DNA of 64,000 nt from Hortaea werneckii. Taxonomy: Eukaryota > Ascomycota > Dothideomycetes > Mycosphaerellales > Teratosphaeriaceae. The notes under the pieces are model-generated. The model saw nothing but the letters and a program-made list of their open reading frames with translations. It searched no databases and was not told the DNA's origin. The first letter of the stretch is position 1. Each line of letters opens with the position of its first letter. Location of the stretch: positions 372,001 to 436,000 of the forward strand of contig JBAOKB010000126.1 of the NCBI GenBank assembly GCA_037044905.1, written 5' to 3'. The position numbers and the translations under genes were made by a program. Below, piece by piece: positions 42,094 to 53,307 of the stretch.

Positions 42094-45000
42094 ATGTCTC
42101 CTCACAAGATGACGGAAATCGATGCGCATGGGTTGAAAGTGAAAATCGCAATTGGTGAGAATCCCATGTTAGAAACCCAAGACCCGAGCGCTGACTAAGA
42201 AACCTCCTCGCCATCATCTTAGATCGGGGCGGCACTTTCACGGATTGTTTAGGCATCGTCGAAGGCCGCGAAGACGATATTGTGGTGAAATTGCTCTCGC
42301 AAGATCCAAGCAATTATGACGATGCTCCAATTGAAGGTATACGGCGCATCCTGGAGCAGGCCACCGGCCGGCCTTACCCACGCGGCCAGAAGCTCGATGT
42401 GTCCGGCCTGAAAGACTTTAGCATACGCATGGGAACGACGGTTGCGACAAAGTACTGCAATGACTTGCAATTCTAGCTGATATCCATTTGCTGACACTGC
42501 GTAGCGCTTTGTTGGAAAGAAAGGGCGAGCGGTCAGCATTCCTAGTCACCAAAGGCTTCAAGGACTTGTTGCGAATAGGAAACCAATCCCGGCCTAAGTT
42601 GTTCGATCTAAACATCGTACGTCCAGACGTGCTCTACGACGATGTCGTTGAAGTGGATGAACGTGTGACGATCGAAGGCTATCAACAAGACCCTTGGAGA
42701 GATGAATCCGTGTCCAAGACTCTTGCCGCTCTGGACACCGATCCTCGGCTTGTGAGAGGCAGGAGTAACGAGATCGTGCGCATTCTGAAGACTCCGGACA
42801 TCGAAGCCGTGCGGGCCGATTTACAGAGTCTCTTCGACAATGGATATCGATCGCTAGCCGTCTGTTTCGCGCATTCATACACTTACCCAGACCATGAGCT
42901 GCTCATAGAAAAGCTCGCAAGGGAGATTGGCTTCCCTCAGATCTCGCTTTCTAGCCAATTACTGCCGATGATAAAGGTAAGATTTCCTGAATACTCTCTG
43001 AATCATACTACGGCTAAAACGCTGCAGATGACGTCGCGAGGCGCTTCAAGCACAGCAGACGCCTACCTTACGCCCGTCATTCGAAGATACGTGGAGGGCT
43101 TCCGCAAGGGCTTCTCCGACGGTCTTATGTCCGACAAGACTCGTTGCGAGTTCATGCAGAGTGACGGCGGCCTGGCAGATTTCGAAAAGTTCACAGGTCT
43201 AAAAGCCATTCTCTCGGGCCCGGCGGGAGGAGTCGTCGGGCATGCTCGTACGTCCTATGACCCTGATCACCCGAAGCCTGTCATAGGTTTCGATATGGGT
43301 GGTACCTCGACAGATGTTTCCAGGTACGACGGTAAATTCGACCATACGTTCGAGAATACGACGGCTGGGGTTACTGTCATGGCACCCCAGCTGGACATCA
43401 ATACCATCGCGGCCGGAGGTGGATCCATCCTTTTCTGGCGACATGGTCTTTTTGTTGTAGGCCCCGATAGCGCTGGCGCTCATCCAGGTCCCGCATGCTA
43501 CAGGAAAGGCGGCCCCTTGACCGTTACCGACGCCAACTTGTTCCTTGGTAGATTACTTCCCGACCATTTCCCAAAGATTTTCGGACCGAGTGAGAACGAA
43601 GCTCTGGACATAGAAGTGGTCAAGGAAAAGTTTGAGGCTTTAGCCAGGCAGGTCAACGAAGAGACCGGGCAGCATAAGACGGCAAAAGAGATCGCTCTTG
43701 GTTTCATTCAGGTGGCGAATGAATCTATGGCGAAGCCCATTAGGGCTCTTACCGAAGCTCGTGGCTTCGATACATCAGCTCACAACCTTGCGTGCTTTGG
43801 CGGCGCAGGAGGACAGCATGCGTGCGCCATTGCATCTTCACTTGGGATCCAAACTGTCGTTATTCATCGATATTCATCGATTCTGTCAGCATATGGCATG
43901 GCTCTGGCAGACGTTGTGCACGAGAGCCAAGAGCCTTCCTCTTGCATGCTTGATGACGCTGGCTCGGAGAGCTGCCGTGCACGCATAGCCTTACTGAAGA
44001 AGAAAGTCACGGCCGAGCTGATAGCAGGCAACGTGCCTGCCGACCAGATTTCCTTCGAAGTATACTTGAACTTGCGATATCAAGGTACAGACAATCTCTT
44101 GATGATACTGGAACCCTCGCATGGCGACTTCGTGAAGGAGTTTATCGCTAAGCACAGGCGGGAATTCAGCTTCGACTTCCCAGAGCGTGACATCCTGTGC
44201 GAGGACGTAAGGGTGCGTGGCATTGGGCATAGTCTCAATGTCCCGCCCGAAACTCCACAGCAGGAAATGTTGTCTCTGAAGCTGTCAGATGAGATGTTGC
44301 TACCAGATGACGAGACCATGGCCTACTTTGCAGATGGCGGAGAATGGCAAACTCCAGTATATTTCCTACGCAATTTGAAACCGGGTCAGGTGGTAAATGG
44401 CCCCTCGATCCTGCTGGACAGCACTCAGACACTGGTTGTCGAACCGGAAGCGCGCGCTACTATACTTTCGAAGCATGTGGTGCTCGACGTCCCCCGAACA
44501 GGCAAGAAGGGCGATGCGACCCCAGATGCCATAGACCCTATTCGGCTCTCTATCTTTGGTCACCGCTTCATGTCGATCGCTGAGCAGATGGGACGAACTT
44601 TCCAAAAGACAAGCGTGTCTACCAACATTAAAGAGAGACTGGACTTCTCGTGTGCATTGTTCTCTCCAGAGGGTCGCCTAGTTGCAAACGCTCCTCATGT
44701 CCCTGTACATCTGGGCTCTATGGAATACGCTGTACGCTTCCAACGAGATCAGTACGCCAGTCAGTTGAAACCTGGCGATGTTATCTGCTCGAATCATCCT
44801 CTGGCGGGAGGGACCCATCTACCAGACATTACCATCATCACTCCGATATGGAATGCTGAACAAACAGAAATAATCTTCTACGTCGCTTCGAGAGGGCATC
44901 ATGCAGAGATTGGCGGGACTCAACCCGGCTCGATGCCTTCAGATAGCAAGCTGCTGTATGAGGAGGGCGCGATGACTATGGGCTTCAAGATCGTGTCCAA

Positions 45001-46237
45001 CGGAATCTTCGACGAGGACAGAGTCCATAAATTTCTGTGTGAGGAGCCCGCTAGCTTCCCTAAGTGCTCTGCCACCAGAACATACAACGACAACGTATCA
45101 GATCTGCAAGCGGCCATCTCTGCCAACCAGAAAGCCGCCCAGCTTATCAATGTGCTAGTCCAGGAATACTCACTACCAGTCGTGCACCGATACATGAACG
45201 CCATCAACAAGACGGCTGAAACAGCAGTACGTCAATATCTAATGGAGGTCGCGAAGACACGTCCCAAGCTCGGCTTCACAGACTACATGGACGACGGCAC
45301 ACCTATTGTCCTAGCCATAGAGATCGACCCCGCCACCGGATCAGCATCATTTAACTTCACTGGCACGGGCAAAGAGACCTTCAATTGCTTGAATGCGCCA
45401 CCCGCTATTGCACATTCCGCCATCATTTACACTCTGCGATGTCTCATCGGAGTCGACATCCCTCTGAACCAGGGCTGTCTTGCTCCCATCAGCGTCAAAA
45501 TCCCTGAAGGTACGCTGCTGAACCCATCAGGATACGCTGCAGTCTGCGCTGGCAACCCTATCACGAGTCAGCGTATCACCGACGTCTGTCTCGGTGCTTT
45601 TCGAGCATGCGCTGCGAGTCAGGGATGTTGTAATATCATCTCCTTCGGTATGGGAGGCCGGGACGAGCACGGTGTTGACAAACCGGGCTTTGGCGTCGGC
45701 GAAACTATCTGCGGTGGCTCTGGAGCTGGCCCGGGGTGGCATGGCACTTCAGGCGTGCATATCCATATGACCAACACTCGCATCACGGATTGTGAGGTTT
45801 ACGAGCTACGATATCCCGTCATCCTAAGACAATTCTCGATCCGGGAAGGAAGTGGTGGTAAGGGTCGCTGGCGTGGCGGCGATGGCGTTGTCAGGGAGCT
45901 CGAGTTCCGAATGCCTCTGAGCGTGAGTATGCTTAGCGAGCGGAGAGTCTTTAGACCGTACGGGCTCGAAGGCGGTGAGTCTGGTCAAGCAGGCTTGAAT
46001 CTATACGTGAAAAAAGAGGCAGATGGCAAAGAAAGGGTGATAAACATCGGCGGAAAGATGGAGTTGGATGTTCAGCCTGGGGAGAGGATCTTGATCCACA
46101 CACCCGGTGGTGGTGGATGGGGTACGACTTCTGCAACAGTGCTTGACAAAGTGACGCCTAAGGACTCATCACAAAAGTCATTTGAGCCCCGAGGCAGCTT
46201 GGTAGATTGGAACCATGAGGCAGCTTCGGCATCGTAA
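42094..46237 (+). CDS. ATP-dependent 5-oxoprolinase
   Basis: Hydrolyses 5-oxo-L-proline to glutamate with ATP, closing the gamma-glutamyl (glutathione) cycle in the cytosol. Four exons: 42094-42154, 42223-42451, 42505-42976 and 43028-46237; introns of 68, 53 and 51 nt. The third (42977-43027: GTAAGA donor, CTGAAT branch, CTGCAG end) is a multiple of three without a stop, so it reads as coding, but removing it restores LLPMIKMTSRGASSTADAY as in the family. Spliced length is 1323 residues. HyuA half: IDRGGTFTDCLG, MGTTVATNALLERKGE, GFDMGGTSTDVSRY and SAGAHPGPACYRKGGPLTVTDAN. HyuB half: SIFGHRFMSIAEQMG, TSVSTNIKERLDFSCALF and TPGGGGWG near the end. A second ATG (42109) is also possible as start. 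Confidence 0.96.
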
Positions 46238-46975
46238 AGGATCAGTCAGGGGTAAAGAGTCAATTAGTGGATGATCTGATGCATGGGAGCTTTGGTTAGG
46301 CAACTTTGCTCGACCAGCTTTACCGCAATAAGACGGTTTGGGTTACAACGTAATACGGACACTGCCCGCAAACATCAAATGTTGACCGGTTGACTTCGGG
46401 GTTGGTCGACCCCGCTATGTTGAGCTCGTACAATTGATTTTTCGAGTGGTTCCGACTTCACGCATTGGCAAGCGTACGCACTTTCATTTAGGAAGAAACT
46501 GCAATGTATATGTACATTGCTCCGGCGTAAGCCGGCGACAGTCCACCCTTGAAGCTCTTGATTGGCTGCGTGGAAGGACGGTCACCTCATAGCTATGTCC
46601 GGCCTGCTTTGTAACTGCGGGCATTCCATGGGGCAGCGCATGCGTGCTTACGGCCGACAGTCACCGTCGACGGCCGGGGTTTACATACAGGCTACAGCAG
46701 CTTGGGAATGGAATGCCAGCTTGTTCGGGCAAGATAATTCGTAAGCTCTCATGATTGATGGGACCACGGCATCTGCGATGGATACTTGGAAGCGCTTGGT
46801 ATACTATGAAAAGAAATCGGCCTCGTCATTGTTTTCGCACATGATCCTATGTACATAGATCAAGCGCGCGAGCTAAATAGGACTGTGTTACTCACGAGGG
46901 AGCCGAATTACAGCCTGTGGGCACTGGGGACTGTCAGACTATTCTATTCCCACACTATTCATCTGTTCTTTGACC
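46238..46975. other. Intergenic region
   Basis: Lies between 5-oxoprolinase and the next plus-strand gene. Short frames only; probably 3' UTR and promoter. Confidence 0.4.
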
Positions 46976-47811
46976 ATGAAGGTGCTACTACTCGGTGCAA
47001 CCGGCAACTTGGGTTCTCGCCTCGTACCAGCGCTGCTCACACACGGCCACTCGGTAACTTGCTTCGTCCGTTCAACCGGGAAGCTTAGAGGGCTGCTTCC
47101 ACCCACGGTTCACGACCAAATCACCATCATCGAAGGTGATGCTAAGAAATCTGCTGTTGTCAAGAGGGCAGTCTTAGAGAGCGAATGTGATGCGGTGGTA
47201 AATGCAGCTGGAGTGGCTGCTGCTGCTCCGTGGGGCAAGACTGATCTTCCTGAGATCTTGAAAGCGGTGCTGCAGGGCATACAAGAGGCGTGCGTCGAGC
47301 GGCAAAGGCCCATTCGCGTGTGGTTCGTTGCTGGCATGGGAGTGCTCAATTATCCAGGGACTGAGAAGATGATCTCCAGCTAGTATGTTGCTCCTCGAGA
47401 CCAAGCTTTTGGACTCATGCGTGTGAACATTCGACTAACTGCGAGTGAAGTGTCCCGCTTTATGTCGCTCATCGCCAAAATCTGCGTCTTCTCAAGACTT
47501 TGCCACCGAGCACACTAATCGACTGGTCCATTCTTTGTCCCATGACCATGAAGGCCAAGTCTTCCAATCTCACGTCGCCAACGAAGACTCGACAGGGCAA
47601 GCTGACAGCGAATGCGACAACGCCACCTCTTTGGCACAGTTCCAGACTACGACTGATTCCTCTCGTAGGGAAGAGTTTGACCGTAGCAAGGAACGCCAAT
47701 CGGTACGAAACGACGCTTGAGCAGAACGCGGACTTTATTGCTGCGGATCTGGAGAGTTTTGAGAGTAAGTGGAGCGGGTGCACTGTAGGTGTCATTGATC
47801 CATCGAAGTGA
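46976..47811 (+). CDS. NmrA-like/atypical SDR NAD(P)-binding protein
   Basis: Exons 46976-47382 and 47451-47811, phase 2, 68-nt intron (GTATGT donor, GACTAACTG branch, GTGAAG end); 255 residues. Starts MKVLLLGATGNLGSRLVPAL, the Rossmann GxxGxxG motif of atypical short-chain dehydrogenases. It continues with GDAKK, DAVVNAAGVAAAAPWG and RVWFVAGMGVLNYPG (beta-strands 4-5). Exon 2 has SYVPLYVAHRQNLRLL, an alpha-5-like helix with no canonical YxxxK Tyr, then TLIDWSILCPMTM. This is typical of NmrA/HSCARG-type proteins that bind NAD(P) and may act as redox sensors rather than as enzymes. Substrate unknown. Confidence 0.88.
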
Positions 47812-48235
47812 AGCACAATCGTTGGGACATGACCAAGGTGTGAGGTCTTGAAGGCTGGGTAATGATCTGTGATCTATCAGAATCGCTTCAGTGGGTATAT
47901 TGTTATTAAAGGTCGATTGTCTCCTAGAGCTTGGTCAGGTAATCAACCGTAGGCTCGATGAAGCACTCCATCTGCACTCCATGGAAAGCACCAATCTCTG
48001 CCCAGGGAGAAACATGCCTAGCGCATCGCGGCCATTGAGTAGCTTCACACTTTCTTCGCCCTCAGCCATCCACTGGTGTTCTCACGCCACTCGTGGCCAC
48101 ACGCCTTCCGTCGAACAGCATTACGACAGCCTGCTTACCGCATGAGCTCGAACGTCCCTTGCCGCCAGACTGTCGTGGACGAAGCTGCTCGTTTGCCCTT
48201 CAGGGATGATTCAGGACAATATGCATCCATGATCT
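47812..48235. other. Convergent intergenic region
   Basis: 424 bp shared 3' flank of the SDR gene (+) and the DUF3431 gene (-). Nothing recognised. Confidence 0.4.
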
Positions 48236-49410
48236 TCAGGGAGGCACGTCAACCTGTTTCTGCGACTGCACCGGCCTGAAATCCTGCGCCTGTTGATAGC
48301 GTAGCTGGCTAACATTGCGCCATTCGCCGTCCCACCCGTACTCCGGCCAGCCATGTGGCAGAGTCGAAAACTTCGGAAGTGTGTACTGGGACATGCATAC
48401 GCCTTGTTCTTCGCAAGCCAGGCCACAAAGACCATAGACATTACAGTAGCATGTCGGAGCATCCGGACAGTGCACTGCTTCTTTCCCAAAGATGACTGTA
48501 TTCACCAGGTTAGTGGAGAAGGCGCAGTTGTGGTCAAGAAGACTGACTATGCCATGAATATTCCATAATCCGACCGCTCAAATCGTCAGCAAGCGGCGTT
48601 TCGAGCAACCAACGTCGATAATGTTCGTAGTCGGACTTCGGCCTCTCTCGAAGCTTTGTTGCTGTGACTGCAAACTGGGCGCAGCATGAAAGACCGATTT
48701 CCGATGGGACCGGCATATCAGGGAAGAGGTATTGAAAGGCTTCCTTGTAGTACCATCCTGCCCTCTGCTCACTTGGTGCTGCTGCAGGAACCATTTCTGC
48801 CTCCTCGATCATAGGCCGAATTTCGACTTGACAACCAAGTGTCCACACACAGCGGAGATTGACATAGCCTTCTTCCAGGACATGTGGGAGTTGAAGACGC
48901 TCTAACATTCGCTTCCCGTCGTACAGTGGATCATCATTATGCCATTGGTATTGATTGGCATGCTGGAAGATGACGATTTCAGGTAGTTGGTCGTAGTGAT
49001 CAATGATATAACTGTCTCAAGCGTAAGTTAACATCATATATTCAGGTTACGAAGGACTGGTACCTCAAATAGACCATGCCCTCGCGCCCACGGTTGCTGG
49101 GAACTGTCAAAGCAGCATTCTGGCTGTCCGTTACGTAGATGTTCTTGGACAATTCTGGGAAAGCACTTTCGAGCCACGTTGTGTCGTCAGTCGTTTGGCT
49201 TGCCACAACCAAAGTCACATTGTAAGGGGCCGTGGCGCTGCGCAAACTCTGTTGAAGGTCAGGTTGCAGTGTTGTAAGATTCGAACCGGTCAAAACTCGA
49301 GTGGTCAGCCAAATAGCAGTAACGAGTACTATTCCGATAGAAGAGAGTAGTGCACATAGCGTTCGCTGCCTATGCTTCAACGCACGGTGAGGAAGATTTT
49401 GACTGATCAT
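48236..49410 (-). CDS. DUF3431 type II membrane protein
   Basis: Three exons, 49410-49064, 49011-48548 and 48495-48236; introns of 52 nt (GTACCA, GAGACAG end) and 52 nt (GTCAGT donor, CCACTAACC branch, ATACAG end). Phases agree, 356 residues. One N-terminal signal anchor at about 18-40 (LCALLSSIGIVLVTAIWL) suggests a lumen- or exterior-facing protein. DUF3431 blocks follow in order: TLVVASQTTDDTTWLESAF, ELSKNIYVTD, LTVPSNRGREGMVYLSYIIDHY, QWHNDDPLYDGKRML, GYVNLRCVWTLGC, LSCCAQFAVT, RPKSDYEHYRRWL and SGRIMEYSWHIIFGKE, and a Cys-rich end CPDAPTCYCNVYGLCG. The domain is common in ascomycetes and thought to be glycosyltransferase-like, but its activity is not established. Confidence 0.92.
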
Positions 49411-51102
49411 ATCGTGACGGAATTTCTAAGACAACCAACCCATTTTAAGAAAATTCGTGTTCTTCGTATGGCTATCTGCAAAACAGCACCTTTTCCACGG
49501 TGCCACGAGGCCCTCCCACCGTTGTTTGACGCCATAGGCAAGGGGTCTGTGGCCTTGCGGCATAGTTCGGCGTCTGTAGCATCATGTTTAGTATATAGTC
49601 GAGATGGTCTACGATAGATGCGTGATGCCTGATTTGACGAAAGCCATGCTGCAACCGCCATTGGTCGGCGGCAATGAATGTTGTGTTGACGATGCCGAAG
49701 CGGGTTCTGCCCCGGCGATTCGAACAGAACATCACAGCGGCCGAGCCAGGATGTTTTCTCCTAGGCTTGGCCCGAGCTCCAACGGAGGGAGCGCGTAACC
49801 TCACCAAAGTCGGTCGTCCGCTGTGCGCGTTTATGAGACGCACTCAGGCGTACTGTAACTCTTAGAGGTAGCGTTGCTATAAGTATCCTGGGCCGCACTT
49901 ACCATGAGTTTGTGATTTACGCTGACCTAGGCCCGTGACTTGCAATGACTGAGTGTCGCGGTGAATCAATCGAAAGCCGCACCTACTGGACATTTTCCAG
50001 CGCCGAACGCATGAAGTCGAATGTCCAAGAGAGTTTTGATCGCTTTTGAGACAGGATATCATGCTGTCTGCGATGCTTCACCGGACCCTTGAGTCGTTGC
50101 TATAGAGCCACAGGGCGAAGAGGAAAAGGATGCAAGAGATTTCAAGCGACCTCCTGTAATGCGAGCCTCAGCCGACTGCATCTTTCTAGATCCGTGTCGG
50201 CAGGCACAACGCCAGCGCAACCATTTGCTGAACCTCTCGAAGCCGAGTGTCAGGTGCGGACGCGGCTGTGATGGCGATCTGGTATAATGGTAAGATGCAT
50301 CAGGGCGTGAAGAACGAGATGCCAGAGCAATCGACATCGCCGAAAGAAATCGTTTCCTCGCCAGCTTTGAGAGCAGAGTTAGAGCACCACGAGTACAGGA
50401 GCTCGCTGTGATAGCCATGTCTGTTCGAGCCTTGTGACCATTGGTTGCTTGGCATGTACGTAGTAAAACAAAGTATACATGTTTCGCTGTCCCAGCTATC
50501 CTGCCATCCAAGACACTTTGATTTCCGAGATTTGGACATCGTCTTGATTGTTCGTGTTTGGACCTGGAGAAAAGACCAGATTGTGTTCGTTCTAAGGTGT
50601 ATTGTTAAGAACATCGATACTGCAAGCCATATTTCCAACAACACAGAACGTCGAAGTCGGGCATCGGAACGTTGGTGGGCCTTTACTTTCCAGTCAGAAA
50701 GCCCAAGTCGGAAAGTTCACCGGCAATTCCCGCCTCCTCACATCTAGGTGTCTGCGTCATACCTATAGCGTAACCTTCGCAAACCTTGGAAGTCTTGGAA
50801 CTTCCTCACCAAGGCGAAGCGGCTTACGCAAGAGGTCTTGGTACGGGCAATGTAGTGCTGTCCATGGAAGTCGGTAAGGCTGAGCTGTCAAGATGCTTCC
50901 GTGAGTGCCAAGTGTCGCAGGCAAGAGAGAAAGGGCCATGGCGGATTCGCAATATTTCTAGGCTCAGGGCTCGAGCTCCCCAAAGGTTCCCGGGAAGTAA
51001 GGATAAAGGTATCTCGCCGAGTTGTAGAAAACGGTAGGCTGTCGCAGTAACTTCTTACGTTGGAACTGGGGTTTTCCCTTTTCATCGTAAAATTACCTAG
51101 GT
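49411..51102. other. Divergent intergenic region
   Basis: 1.69 kb between the DUF3431 gene (-) and the NADPH oxidase gene (+). Frames at 49472-49843 and 50059-50511 (minus) are Arg/Ser-rich with no family resemblance. No tRNA: a D-arm-like GGTATAATGGTAAGATGC at 50280 has no matching B box. I see no supported gene. Confidence 0.4.
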
Positions 51103-53307
51103 ATGGATGGACCTATTCAGACAGCACATGAGAACTATACTCCCCTCACCGACGAAGAGGTGAATGCCTTCTTCGCCGATCTGGACCGGGACGGAGATGG
51201 GTATGTAACCCTGACCGAGCTCGAAGAGAAATTACACCAGGTGCACGAGGAACTCGCACCGAAGCCGCTAAGACATAACCTCCACCACCCTTCGCGGCGA
51301 GTGGGAGGGGATATCGAAAAGACCGCCAGCCCAAAAGAACAAGACGGCCTCCATGCCTTCCTCTGCAGCCTGCTACCCGGCGGGAGCGACGCCGAAGGCG
51401 CCCGCATGAGCCGCGCGGACTTCGTCGCGCGGGTGAAGAAGTGGCAAGTGCCTAGCCAGCAACAAACGGACAGCAAGACGCAAGACCACGACGACGCGGC
51501 AGCCGAACACCGCCTCCCCTGGCGACGAAGACTGCGCGCGTACTGGGCCGTCCACGGGCCAACGATGCTCTTCATGGCCGTCGTACTGGCGCTCCAGCTC
51601 GCTCTGGGCCTATGGCAACTCATCAGCTACCTGCGCAAACCCCTCGTGCGCGCCGCGCTGGGATGGGGGGTGGTCCTCGCCAAAACCTCAGCCGGGGTCC
51701 TGTATCCCACGCTCTTTTTCATGCTGCTCAGCATGAGCCGGCACCTGGCGACGTTCATCCGCGGGAGGAGCTACTACCTGAGCCGGTTCATCAACTGGGA
51801 CTTGAGCCAGGCGTTCCACATCTACATGAGTCTGGCGGGGCTGTTTTTCGCATCGCTGCATGCGATCGGCCATTTGACGGGATCCTTCCTTTACGGGTCC
51901 CGACCTGCGCAGCAGGACGATGTGGCGAGGATTCTGGGCCCGGAGGCCGTTCCGAGACCCTATGCGAGGTATGCGCGCAGTCTGCCGGGATGGACGGGGA
52001 TCGCGTCGCTGGCGATGTTTTGGGTGATTAGTCTGCTTAGTTTGCCGCTGGTTAGGAAGTGGAGGTATGAAGTTTTTCAACTGGGACATTTGTTGATGTT
52101 TCCGATGATCGCCTTGCTCTGCGCGCATGGGACTGAAGCGCTACTGCAGGTGCCTATGTTGGGGTACTGGCTTGTTTTCCCGGCTTTGTTGGTGATTATG
52201 GAGCGGAGTTGGAGGTTTGTGAGAGGTTTTATGTCTGTGCCCGCACGGGCGAAGGTGCTGGACGATGATACTATGCTGTTTACCTGCAAGCACCCAAAGG
52301 GCCGGGATTGGCGCTACTCGGCTGGCCAGTATATCCTGTTGCAGGTGCCGAAAGTGTCGTTCTTCCAATGGCATCCCTTCACCATCTCCTCTTGCAGAGG
52401 TGATATCCTACAGGTGCACATTAAGTTCGATGGAGACTGGACGAATAGCCTGCGGGACAAGCTGCCCGAAGATCGCGAGTTTCGAGTTGGGCTCGATGGC
52501 CCTTTTGGTGCACCGGCCCAACGATTCTATGACTATGACTATTCAATCATTGTGGGCGGAGGCATCGGGATCACGCCCTTTTCTGCCATTCTTACTGACC
52601 TAGAGGAGAGCTATACGGAGCGAAAAGATCCCTGGGAAGAGCGGCGGAGGTCACGTTCATTATCTAGACCTGGCTCGCGATCCCAATCGAGACCAAGTAG
52701 CACGACCCGTCCAGCCTCGGACGAACAGCTGCAAACCGATGACAAGGCAGACATGAGATCCAGTAGAACTCAGCAACCAGAGCGCCGAGTCGACTTACAC
52801 TGGACGGTCCGCGAACGGAACAACCTCTTATGGTTCTCCGACCTGCTCAACCGCGCAGTCGATGGCGCTGGCGCTCTCGCCCGCCACGGCAACCTGGACC
52901 TCAACATCAACACGCACATCACCGCCAAACGCAAGAACATCTCCACGCACATCTTCCGATACCTGCTCGACAGCTACCGGACGCCTACCGCACCGTATTC
53001 CGCGCTGACAGGCCTCAAACAACCTTCTCATTTCGGAAGACCGGACTTTGACGCGATCTTGGATCAGCATTATAATGACCTCGTCAGCGCGGGGATCAAG
53101 GAGAAGAAAGTGGGAGTCTTTGTAAGTGCAGCACCGATCGAGTCTTTGATAGCAAAAATTGAGCTTTACTGACTGAAAGCAACGCAGTATTGTGGAACGC
53201 CTGTTGTGGGTGAGATCCTGTCAGATAAATGTCACGAGCTTACCGCTCGGGCTCGAGATCGAGGGCTGAGGATCCGTTATGATTTCTTGATGGAGGTCTT
53301 CGGGTAG
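51103..53307 (+). CDS. EF-hand NADPH oxidase (fungal NoxC-like)
   Basis: Membrane flavocytochrome that passes electrons from NADPH via FAD and two hemes to oxygen, making superoxide. Exon 1 51103-53121, exon 2 53188-53307, phase 0, 66-nt intron (GTAAGT donor, TACTGACTG branch, CGCAG end); 712 residues. An EF-hand loop at 28-39 (D-x-D-x-D-G...E) precedes six membrane helices. Heme ligands are His239 and His253 (HIYMSLAGLFFASLHAIGH) and His329 and His342 (GHLLMFPMIALLCAHG), with spacings of 14 and 13 as in gp91phox. FAD motif WHPFTISS and NADPH motif GGGIGITPFSAIL follow, then a Ser/Arg-rich insert (about 515-560), DLHWTVRERN, and the C-terminal CGTP block from exon 2. Calcium-binding N-terminus plus the insert fit the NoxC group rather than NoxA/NoxB. 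Confidence 0.93.

Noticed and set aside
50279..50345. tRNA-like D-arm (GGTATAATGGTAAGATGC)
   Set aside because: No B box (GGTTCRANTCC) and no acceptor-stem pairing at the expected distance.
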